Source of the DNA: an uncultured Clostridia bacterium
GTDB lineage: Bacteria > Bacillota_I > Bacilli_A > RF39 > UBA660
DNA: 5,079 nt
Reading direction: 5' to 3'
NCBI GenBank assembly: GCA_948433815.1
Contig: CAOJDZ010000065.1
Coordinates: forward strand, 1 to 5,079
Part shown: positions 1-5,079 of the stretch, in pieces
Numbering within the stretch: the stretch's first letter is position 1
Layout: each line of letters opens with the position of its first letter
Notes under the pieces: generated by a model
Seen by the model: only the letters and a program-made list of their open reading frames with translations
Database searches by the model: none
Told to the model about the DNA's origin: nothing
Made by a program: the position numbers and the translations under genes

Positions 1-1582
1 AATTGATATAATCTTGCCTTGATGATATATTATCAATAATTTTTTCTATATCTTTATCTACCATAAAATCATATGTAACAAAACCACTAATAGTATATTT
101 TTCATCATACCTAGGATATGTAGTAAAAATAAATCCACTATCATAGCCATATGTTCCACTTTTAAAAGATTTACTTCCAAAAGATGAAAAATTACTTCCT
201 GAACCAATAGTTATTTTTGCATTATCATCTTCATTAGTTTCAACATCTGCTTGTATATCATATTTACTTAAATCAGGCTTATTAAATGTAAGTTTATCTA
301 AACATTGACTGCTTGTACTATTATAAGCACCCACTTGATTAGTTTCATAAACATATGCATTACTAATATCTTCTCCATAACGAAGATATAATTTTAATCT
401 TTGTTCATCAACATTATAATCATTTTTTTGATGACTTACACAATCCCAATATCCTGTATCTCCAGGATTAACTGGTGGAAAATAAGTCCAAATCCAATAA
501 GTATAATATTCATGAAAAATATATTTATCTAACAAAGTATTTAAAGTATCTTTATTATATAATTTAACAGCCATCAAAGTAGTAATAGCATCTAAATCGT
601 TAACTAATCCTTCATCTTCCTGAGTAGCATCTGTACCTAAGTAATCACTAGGTTTTATAAAATGTTTTCCATTTTCATCAAAATTTTGAGTATCAAATGA
701 ATAGTAAAGCGCTGACATAAAATAACCAGGTGAAATTGTAGTAATTCCTGTATCTCTTTGTTTATCTTCAATTATTTTTTTTACATAGTGAACTAACTCA
801 CACGAATTTTCTAAATTCCAAATTCCAAAAATATGTTTAAGACCTGTAAATATACCTTCCTTACACATTTGATCATCCAAATTAGCAACTTCAGAGTCTA
901 TATCTTCTCTAGACATTCCTTCTTCATATTTTTCATTAAAAATTTCTAAAGTCTCTTCTCCTGTTAATCCAAATTTCATTCCTATACCACTTACAATTAA
1001 ATTTGGAAAAATAATAATAAATCCTATAATCACAAGTAGCACAATAATAAATCCAACTATCCAACCTATTGGAGTAGAGAAAAAGGTTATTAACCGTTTT
1101 GCTACTTTAAGAGCCATATTGGTTGCTCTTACTGTATTAACAGTTTTAGCAACCGCTTCATTATTATTAGCAGCTGTATTTAAAGCTGTATTAGCAGCCA
1201 TACTTCCTAGACCACCTAAAGTGCTTTTCTTTTTTCCTGCACTAGTATTCGATGACTGAGTTTCTGTTTTTTTATCATTAGATAAACTTTTATTATTCTC
1301 ACCTTTACTACCTTCTAATGATGTTGAAGCCTTTTTTCCTGAGGTATTAGGACTATTTTCTAAGCCTGAAGGATTACCTAATGATGAAGGATTTCCTCCT
1401 TCTAACGATACAGGATTAGTATTTTGTTGTAAGTTCCTACTTTTTGTTCCTTCTAACTTACTTTTTATATCTTTTGCTTCTTGTTTATTAGAGGGAGAAT
1501 TGCCAAAACGGCTCACAGAATTCATCTGTGAACCACTTTGTTTGTTTTTAGTTGGTTGTTTCAAATTTTTTTCATTCTCCAT
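1..1582 (-). CDS. Single-pass membrane protein with large ectodomain, PrgK-position T4SS component (3' end outside window)
   Basis: The frame is open from ATG 1582 to the window edge, giving 527 codons with no stop; the C-terminus is missing. An AGGTGG ribosome site lies 5 nt before the ATG, 16 nt after the VirB4 stop. Residues 1-127 are a Ser/Asn/Lys/Gly-rich, probably disordered tail with short degenerate repeats. Residues 128-163 are Ala/Asn-rich and end in basic residues, followed by one membrane segment (about 170-192, starting near TPIGWIVGF). The rest is hydrophilic and aromatic-rich, with cysteines at 240, 261, 381 and 427. The positive residues before the membrane segment suggest the N-terminus is inside and the large domain outside. 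In pCF10-type loci the gene after VirB4 encodes a membrane-anchored peptidoglycan hydrolase (PrgK), so a hydrolase domain may lie beyond the window. I see no lysozyme, NlpC/P60, CHAP or LytM motif in the visible part. The reading frame is secure; the function is inferred from position only. Confidence 0.8.
   Translation of the reverse strand, partial: MENEKNLKQPTKNKQSGSQMNSVSRFGNSPSNKQEAKDIKSKLEGTKSRNLQQNTNPVSLEGGNPSSLGNPSGLENSPNTSGKKASTSLEGSKGENNKSLSNDKKTETQSSNTSAGKKKSTLGGLGSMAANTALNTAANNNEAVAKTVNTVRATNMALKVAKRLITFFSTPIGWIVGFIIVLLVIIGFIIIFPNLIVSGIGMKFGLTGEETLEIFNEKYEEGMSREDIDSEVANLDDQMCKEGIFTGLKHIFGIWNLENSCELVHYVKKIIEDKQRDTGITTISPGYFMSALYYSFDTQNFDENGKHFIKPSDYLGTDATQEDEGLVNDLDAITTLMAVKLYNKDTLNTLLDKYIFHEYYTYWIWTYFPPVNPGDTGYWDCVSHQKNDYNVDEQRLKLYLRYGEDISNAYVYETNQVGAYNSTSSQCLDKLTFNKPDLSKYDIQADVETNEDDNAKITIGSGSNFSSFGSKSFKSGTYGYDSGFIFTTYPRYDEKYTISGFVTYDFMVDKDIEKIIDNISSRQDYIN
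1355..1417 (-). repeat. Degenerate tandem repeat in the cytoplasmic tail (NPxxLx units)
   Basis: Residues 56-76 of the PrgK-position protein read as NPVSLEGG, NPSSLG, NPSGLE and then N. At the DNA level this is one 24-nt unit and two 18-nt units, each beginning AATCC(T). Related LEG-type pieces occur at residues 43-45 and 89-91. It looks like slippage-derived expansion of a flexible linker. The copy number is small. Confidence 0.45.
1504..1540 (-). other. Intragenic RNA hairpin near the start of the PrgK-position gene
   Basis: In the transcript, the arm at 1540-1526 (CAAAGUGGUUCACAG) can pair with the arm at 1518-1504 (CUGUGAGCCGUUUUG). This gives a 15-bp stem with 12 Watson-Crick and 3 G-U pairs and a 7-nt loop (AUGAAUU). 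The stem lies in codons 15-26, starting 43 nt into the gene. The pairing is better on the transcribed strand than on the plus strand, where the G-U pairs become C-A or A-C mismatches. It could slow translation, protect the mRNA or act as a weak attenuator. No role is shown by the sequence. Confidence 0.5.
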
Positions 1583-1587
1583 CTATA

Positions 1588-1593
1588 CCACCT
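1588..1593 (-). promoter_or_regulatory. Ribosome binding site of the PrgK-position gene
   Basis: AGGTGG lies 5 nt upstream of ATG 1582, in the 16-nt gap after the VirB4 stop codon. It is a good match to the anti-Shine-Dalgarno sequence. It fixes this ATG as the start rather than the out-of-frame ATG at 1575, which opens only a few codons. Confidence 0.75.
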
Positions 1594-1598
1594 GTATA

Positions 1599-3383
1599 TT
1601 ATAGTCCTCCACCACTACCAAATGAATCTAATTCTTCTTGTGTAGCTATAATATTTATTCTCATTCTCCTAGAACCGCATATAAACAAAGCTTCACCCTG
1701 ATTATATCTCTTAATAGATTCTCTTTCTTGATCATTCAAATCAACTAATTTACTTAAATCTTCTACAGCTTGTTTCTTAAGTCCCATTACTAAATAATAA
1801 GCAGCATTATCAAAAATCGCTTTACCATGAATAATAACTTCTGGACTAGCAAAATCTGTAGGTTGTTGTGTAATGATAATTGTACCAGTATTATATTTTC
1901 TGCTTCTTCTTTGAACTTGTGCTAAAAATTCTGCACCCAAAGTATTTCTGTCAGCAAGTAATGTATGAGCTTCATCTACCATAAGAATAGTATTAGTATC
2001 TTTATCTAAACAAAGTCCCCATGCATGTTTTAAAATATTAAAGAAAAGTGCATTTCTAATATTAGCATCACTATTCATAAGTTCACGAATATTAAATACT
2101 ATAAAGTCACTGTCTGGTTCTACTGTAGTATGTCCTGTAAAGTAATATCTTAACTCTTTAGTAAGTGGTCTAATCTTAAGTTCAAGTTTTTCCATTATTT
2201 CTCTTTCATGAGTCTTTTCAGTCATTGAAATAAGTCTACCCTTTATTGTCGCATAAACATCGTCAAATGTTGGATAATCTTCACTAGTAAATTTTGTAAA
2301 GTCAGTTTCATAATCTATTTTATATCTTTTATATGTATCTTGTACTACTTCACTAAATAAAGTCAAAACATCTTCTTCTATATCAGGACTATAATATTTC
2401 ATAAATGCTTTTAAAGTTTGTAAAGTTCTTGTTAATATAGTGTAACCTAAACCTTGTGCTATTTCTTCTTGATCCGCATCTACTATAACTTCAAGTGGAT
2501 TTATCATACCATATTCTCCACCACGACCTAAATCTATAAAGTCTCCCCCATATAGACGAGTCATTTCTCCTAACTCTCCTTCAGGATCTATTGCTATAAT
2601 CTTATGACCATTCCTAATATTAGCCCTTAATAATATTTTAGCCGCTGTTGATTTACCACTACCAGAGGTACCTAACATTATCATATTAGCATTATTTCTA
2701 TTAAACTCTTTCTTAATTTGATATAAGAATTGATTAAATAATATTATACCTCCAGAGAAATCAACTCCAAGCAAACACGAAAGTCCAGGGTCTTTTATAC
2801 TATCAAATACAAATGGATACATAGCACTTATAGTAACACTAGGAATTGGAGTTCCAACTCTTTCTTCAATATCATTAGAAGGGAAAATTGGCAAACAACT
2901 TTTCAAGATTTTTTCTTGTTCAAATCTTAAAACTGTACCTTTCATTCCCATAGCATCTAAATAGTTTTTAACTTGAACTTTTTTATTTTCAAGTTCTTCT
3001 TGTGAATCAGCAGTAACCATTACATGCATTTGAAAATCAAATATTCTTGCCTGAGTAGCTGTAAGCATACTTATAAAACTTTCTATACTTTCATAATCTT
3101 GTCTAATTCTTTCTTGAATAGTTCTATCATGTTCTTCTTGATATCTTACTTTCAAATCAGCTATTTCTTTATTAAGCATTTTAGAAAGAACAGAAAATTG
3201 AATTGGTATATGCTTTATTATAATCTTAATCCCAGCATATTGAGTTAAATTTGCTAAATATCCTTCATTAATCATTTTAGGATAGCTTATTATTGTAAGA
3301 AAACAACAATATTTACCACTTATAACCATATCCCCACTTCTAAATTCTAGCCCTTTAGGTGCTAATTGACTCTTTAAATTCAT
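1599..3383 (-). CDS. VirB4-family conjugation ATPase, C-terminal two-thirds including the motor domain
   Basis: VirB4 ATPases power the assembly of, and transfer through, conjugative type IV secretion channels at the cytoplasmic face of the membrane. This 594-residue protein begins at the point where the second part of a typical VirB4 starts (LAPKGLEF, residues 7-14). Residues 60-165 are largely helical and charged and fit the middle of the VirB4 N-terminal region. The P-loop domain follows: Walker A GTSGSGKST at 238-246, DPEGE at 266-270, Walker B ILMVDEAH at 466-473, then the RRSRKYNTG segment (492-500) and TQQ (505-507), both usual in VirB4/TraE ATPases. The C-terminus is a short Gly-rich tail. 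A normal VirB4 is about 800 residues; this gene lacks the first ~190, which are encoded just upstream. ATG 3383 is the first usable start, because an in-frame TAG lies two codons upstream (3389-3387). It overlaps the preceding stop as ATGA, with no clear Shine-Dalgarno site, which suggests coupled translation. Confidence 0.94.
   Translation of the reverse strand: MNLKSQLAPKGLEFRSGDMVISGKYCCFLTIISYPKMINEGYLANLTQYAGIKIIIKHIPIQFSVLSKMLNKEIADLKVRYQEEHDRTIQERIRQDYESIESFISMLTATQARIFDFQMHVMVTADSQEELENKKVQVKNYLDAMGMKGTVLRFEQEKILKSCLPIFPSNDIEERVGTPIPSVTISAMYPFVFDSIKDPGLSCLLGVDFSGGIILFNQFLYQIKKEFNRNNANMIMLGTSGSGKSTAAKILLRANIRNGHKIIAIDPEGELGEMTRLYGGDFIDLGRGGEYGMINPLEVIVDADQEEIAQGLGYTILTRTLQTLKAFMKYYSPDIEEDVLTLFSEVVQDTYKRYKIDYETDFTKFTSEDYPTFDDVYATIKGRLISMTEKTHEREIMEKLELKIRPLTKELRYYFTGHTTVEPDSDFIVFNIRELMNSDANIRNALFFNILKHAWGLCLDKDTNTILMVDEAHTLLADRNTLGAEFLAQVQRRSRKYNTGTIIITQQPTDFASPEVIIHGKAIFDNAAYYLVMGLKKQAVEDLSKLVDLNDQERESIKRYNQGEALFICGSRRMRINIIATQEELDSFGSGGGL
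3380..3383 (-). promoter_or_regulatory. ATGA stop/start overlap coupling the two VirB4 halves
   Basis: The TGA stop of the N-terminal gene (3382-3380) shares two bases with the ATG of the ATPase gene (3383-3381). The preceding bases (GGGACGGTGATTAGCGA) hold only a weak GG-rich stretch, not a proper ribosome site. Stop-and-restart by the same ribosome is therefore the likely way the second gene is translated, which would keep the two halves at similar levels. Confidence 0.7.
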
Positions 3384-3952
3384 TCGCTAATCACCGTCCC
3401 AAACTCAGTTCTACTTCCATCATTTAGAAAACCTTCAAGTAAAACTCTTAAATCATCATTACTTGTTTGAGTAGCTTGTAACCCACATGAAGCAAGTCCA
3501 CTTATAAGTCCTTGAATTCTCTTTTGAATTATTTCTGGTCTTTTTTCTTTAAACAACACAAAATATTCAGTATCAGCAACTCCTACTTCTTTACTCATAA
3601 ATAAATTTGCTTTATTAATATCTTGCATAACAAGTTTCTTTAAAACAGGAGTTTGTACATTATTGTAAAGAAGTTGTAATTGACTCAAGTAAACATTTAT
3701 GTCAACTGGCCTATCGGCACATATAATCCAAAATTCATAATCAATAGTATTATAAAAGTTTCTCATATTATATATTACATTTCTTTGACTATCATAGTCC
3801 ATTATAAAGATATTTTTAGGTTGTATCTTTACACCAGTAACTTGTAAACCATCATCTAATTGTATAGCACCATTTAAAATAGATTTAATAGGTAGCCAAT
3901 TTTCTGCATACTTTTGATTTTTAGCATTAATTTTATTCTTCTTTGTACTCAT
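3380..3952 (-). CDS. VirB4 N-terminal domain encoded as a separate protein (TraC-like)
   Basis: This 190-residue soluble protein has no membrane segment or P-loop. Its layout matches the first domain of VirB4/TraC/TraE ATPases, the part that docks on the membrane channel. After a basic, Asn-rich leader comes WLPIKSI (19-25), then a GAIQLDDG turn with a beta-strand pair (28-48). An EYFVLFKEK strand lies near 130-138, followed by a helix, and a DDLRVLLEGFLN helix lies near the end. The neighbours support this: it lies between the PrgI-like gene and the VirB4 motor gene, and 190 + 594 residues equal one ordinary VirB4. It overlaps the PrgI-like gene by 20 nt. ATG 3952 has a partial site (GGTG, 8 nt upstream). 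An alternative GTG start at 3961 has AAAGG 5 nt upstream, but those bases also encode the WKG motif of the gene before. The assignment rests on pattern and position, since no catalytic motif is expected here. Confidence 0.78.
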   Translation of the reverse strand: MSTKKNKINAKNQKYAENWLPIKSILNGAIQLDDGLQVTGVKIQPKNIFIMDYDSQRNVIYNMRNFYNTIDYEFWIICADRPVDINVYLSQLQLLYNNVQTPVLKKLVMQDINKANLFMSKEVGVADTEYFVLFKEKRPEIIQKRIQGLISGLASCGLQATQTSNDDLRVLLEGFLNDGSRTEFGTVISE

Positions 3953-4250
3953 CTCTAACACACCAACCTTTCCAGAAATAAACTCTTCTATTTACAAAAA
4001 ACAAATACACATCTCTTATAAACATCATAACATTATGATAATTAGGTACTGGAACTACTAAGAATCCCCCAGTACAGATAGGAAATAGTTTAATTAATGT
4101 AGATAATAGCGAATTATCACTAATAGCTACAAAGAAAATCAAACTAACTCCTACTCCTGTTAAAAACACTACTAAATCTATAGACCTAAATACATTAAAT
4201 ATTAATTGTCCTTTTTTACTATTAGCAGGAATTATATACAAATTATTCAT
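3933..4250 (-). CDS. PrgI/VirB3-like inner-membrane T4SS protein
   Basis: This 105-residue protein has the small two-pass layout of the PrgI family, the Gram-positive counterpart of VirB3. An N-terminal stretch (PANSKKGQLIFN) precedes two hydrophobic segments (about 26-44 and 52-68). A cytoplasmic tail follows with PNYHNVMMFIRDVYLFF and RRVYFWKGW (88-96); the R-x-Y-x-WKG pattern is the part I recognise most clearly as PrgI-like. Proteins of this group bind VirB4 and help anchor it to the membrane channel, which agrees with the two VirB4 pieces directly downstream. ATG 4250 is preceded by AAAGGG at 9 nt spacing, and the gap to the upstream stop is only 15 nt. Its length is normal for the family, and both ends are inside the window. 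Confidence 0.85.
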   Translation of the reverse strand: MNNLYIIPANSKKGQLIFNVFRSIDLVVFLTGVGVSLIFFVAISDNSLLSTLIKLFPICTGGFLVVPVPNYHNVMMFIRDVYLFFVNRRVYFWKGWCVRDEYKEE

Positions 4251-4259
4251 ATTCTTTTT

Positions 4260-4265
4260 CCCTTT
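4260..4265 (-). promoter_or_regulatory. Ribosome binding site of the PrgI-like gene
   Basis: AAAGGG follows directly after the TAG stop of the upstream gene and lies 9 nt before ATG 4250. It supports this start and shows that the gene is read from the same polycistronic message. Confidence 0.65.
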
Positions 4266-5079
4266 CTATTTTCCATTCTTAGAGGCAGCTCTTGCATTCT
4301 TAGCTCTGTCTGTTTGTGTTTCAGCCTCTAATCTCTTCTTATCAGCTTTAGCAGCAGAACGAGCTGTTGTAAATTCAGTCATTAAATCAGAGCCAGTAGG
4401 AACTGTAAGAGGTTTATTTTTATTAACTCTAGTTAATTCGTGGTGAGCTTTTTGGCTTTCAGATAGAGTGCTATATTTTTTAGGATCATAAGTCATTTGA
4501 GTAGTTTCAAACCAACTAAATGCCTTCTTTTTATAATTATCTTCTGCTACTTTTACTCTAGCATTTAAAGCCGCCAAAGCACTCGCTGCTGCAGTAGGTG
4601 TAAGTGTAGGTATTTTACCTTCAGCATAATCTTTCTTAAATTTTTCAAGAGCTCCGCGTTCTTTTATTACTGATGCATCATCATTAATAGTTCCAAACTT
4701 AGCACCAGTATGCGGATTTATTTCCTTAGAATAATCATCAAACACTGCTTTTTCAAAAGCATCCATCTTATCTAATTTATCTTTTGCATCATTAAACTTA
4801 TTATCTAATCTAATATTTCTTCCAGCCATATTATCAAAAGTACCTCTAGCATAATTAAATAATCCTCCTGATTGAGATACACGACGACCTGTTCCATATT
4901 GATTACCTATGCTAGAAAAAACTGTTTGCATTCCAGCAGCTAGATTTTTAGAAGCTGCAACACCTAAGCCTGCACTTAACATACCAGATCCAGCACCAAC
5001 AATAGCACCACCAACTCCTCCAGCAAGACCACCAGCAACAGCGCCACCTACTAAACCAGCGGTTCCTCCGAGAATACTT
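4266..5079 (-). CDS. C-terminal part of a VirB6/PrgH-position membrane protein (5' end outside window)
   Basis: The frame is open from the right edge of the window (first full codon 5078-5076) to TAG 4268-4266, giving 270 residues. The Met at 4982 is internal, not a start. Residues 4-50 are rich in Gly, Ala and Val with repeated GG/GxxxG spacing (GGTAGLVGG, AGGLAGGVGG). This fits closely packed membrane helices or a glycine zipper at the end of a polytopic domain. The remaining ~200 residues are hydrophilic and rich in Lys, Ala, Asp and Glu, with likely helical stretches (DNKFNDAKDKLDKMD; KADKKRLEAET near the end) and no membrane segment. The place just before PrgI and VirB4 is where pCF10-type loci encode the VirB6-like channel protein (PrgH), which commonly has a membrane core and a long soluble tail. 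The visible part has no diagnostic motif of its own, so VirB6 identity is inferred from order and composition. Confidence 0.65.
   Translation of the reverse strand, partial: SILGGTAGLVGGAVAGGLAGGVGGAIVGAGSGMLSAGLGVAASKNLAAGMQTVFSSIGNQYGTGRRVSQSGGLFNYARGTFDNMAGRNIRLDNKFNDAKDKLDKMDAFEKAVFDDYSKEINPHTGAKFGTINDDASVIKERGALEKFKKDYAEGKIPTLTPTAAASALAALNARVKVAEDNYKKKAFSWFETTQMTYDPKKYSTLSESQKAHHELTRVNKNKPLTVPTGSDLMTEFTTARSAAKADKKRLEAETQTDRAKNARAASKNGK
4950..5067 (-). other. Gly/Ala-rich glycine-zipper segment of the VirB6-position protein
   Basis: About 40 codons are dominated by Gly, Ala and Val, with GG pairs every three to five residues (for example GGAVAGGLAGGVGG), ending near AASKNLAAG. Such spacing is known from membrane helices that pack tightly or form pores. 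The segment lies between the unseen, presumably polytopic N-terminal part and the charged tail. Confidence 0.5.

Noticed and set aside
1143..1200. Repeated AATACAGCT stretches as a possible repeat element or operator
   Set aside because: They encode the Ala/Asn-rich run at about residues 128-147 of the PrgK-position protein and are explained by repeated codons.
1504..1540. Hairpin plus U-run as an intrinsic terminator ending the VirB4 message
   Set aside because: It lies inside an open reading frame with its own good ribosome site. The U-run is short, is part of the stem and is followed by GG, so full termination is unlikely.
1583..1598. Promoter or terminator between VirB4 and the next gene
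   Set aside because: The gap is only 16 nt, is filled by a ribosome site, and has no room for -35/-10 elements or a hairpin.
3024..3248. Plus-strand open frame of 74 codons
   Set aside because: It lies wholly antisense to the conserved VirB4 gene, has low-complexity Ser/Phe/Tyr-rich content expected from reverse reading of AT-rich codons, and has no family resemblance.
3380..3382. TGA read as Trp (Mycoplasma-type code)
   Set aside because: Trp is encoded by TGG in all genes here. Reading through TGA would continue in a frame different from that of VirB4, so it would not join the two halves.
4980..4982. ATG as the start of a 238-residue protein
   Set aside because: The same frame continues upstream without a stop to the window edge in a coherent Gly/Ala-rich sequence, and no ribosome site precedes this ATG, so it is an internal Met of a truncated gene.

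Overview
The window is a stretch of one strongly AT-rich, tightly packed, minus-strand operon. It encodes core parts of a Gram-positive (Firmicutes-type) conjugative type IV secretion system (T4SS). Trp is encoded by TGG, TGA serves as a stop, and the codons are A/T-rich. The PrgI-like small membrane protein followed by a VirB4-type ATPase is typical of plasmids and integrative conjugative elements of low-GC Firmicutes and related Bacilli/Clostridia. The exact host cannot be named from this sequence.

Transcription runs from right to left. First comes the C-terminal 270 residues of a VirB6/PrgH-position membrane protein (5' end outside the window), with a Gly/Ala-rich zipper segment followed by a long charged tail. 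Next is a 105-residue PrgI/VirB3-like protein with two membrane segments. A ~190-residue protein matching the N-terminal domain of VirB4 follows. Then comes a 594-residue protein carrying the rest of VirB4, with clear Walker A and Walker B motifs. Last is a large single-pass membrane protein (527 residues visible, 3' end outside the window) with a low-complexity cytoplasmic tail and a big extracellular domain. It sits where PrgK-type cell-wall hydrolases sit in pCF10-like loci. The gaps are 15 nt, a ~20-nt overlap, a 4-nt overlap and 16 nt, so there is no intergenic region of note.

By analogy with known systems, the VirB6-like and PrgI-like proteins would form the inner-membrane channel. The split VirB4 would energise it from the cytoplasm, and the last protein would span the membrane and act at the cell wall. 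No relaxase, coupling protein (VirD4), origin of transfer, cargo, RNA gene, IS or CRISPR is present.

The observations most worth a second look are: VirB4 divided into two genes at the domain boundary, with an ATGA stop/start overlap; a 15-bp RNA hairpin inside the first codons of the last gene; and that gene's unrecognised cysteine-containing ectodomain.
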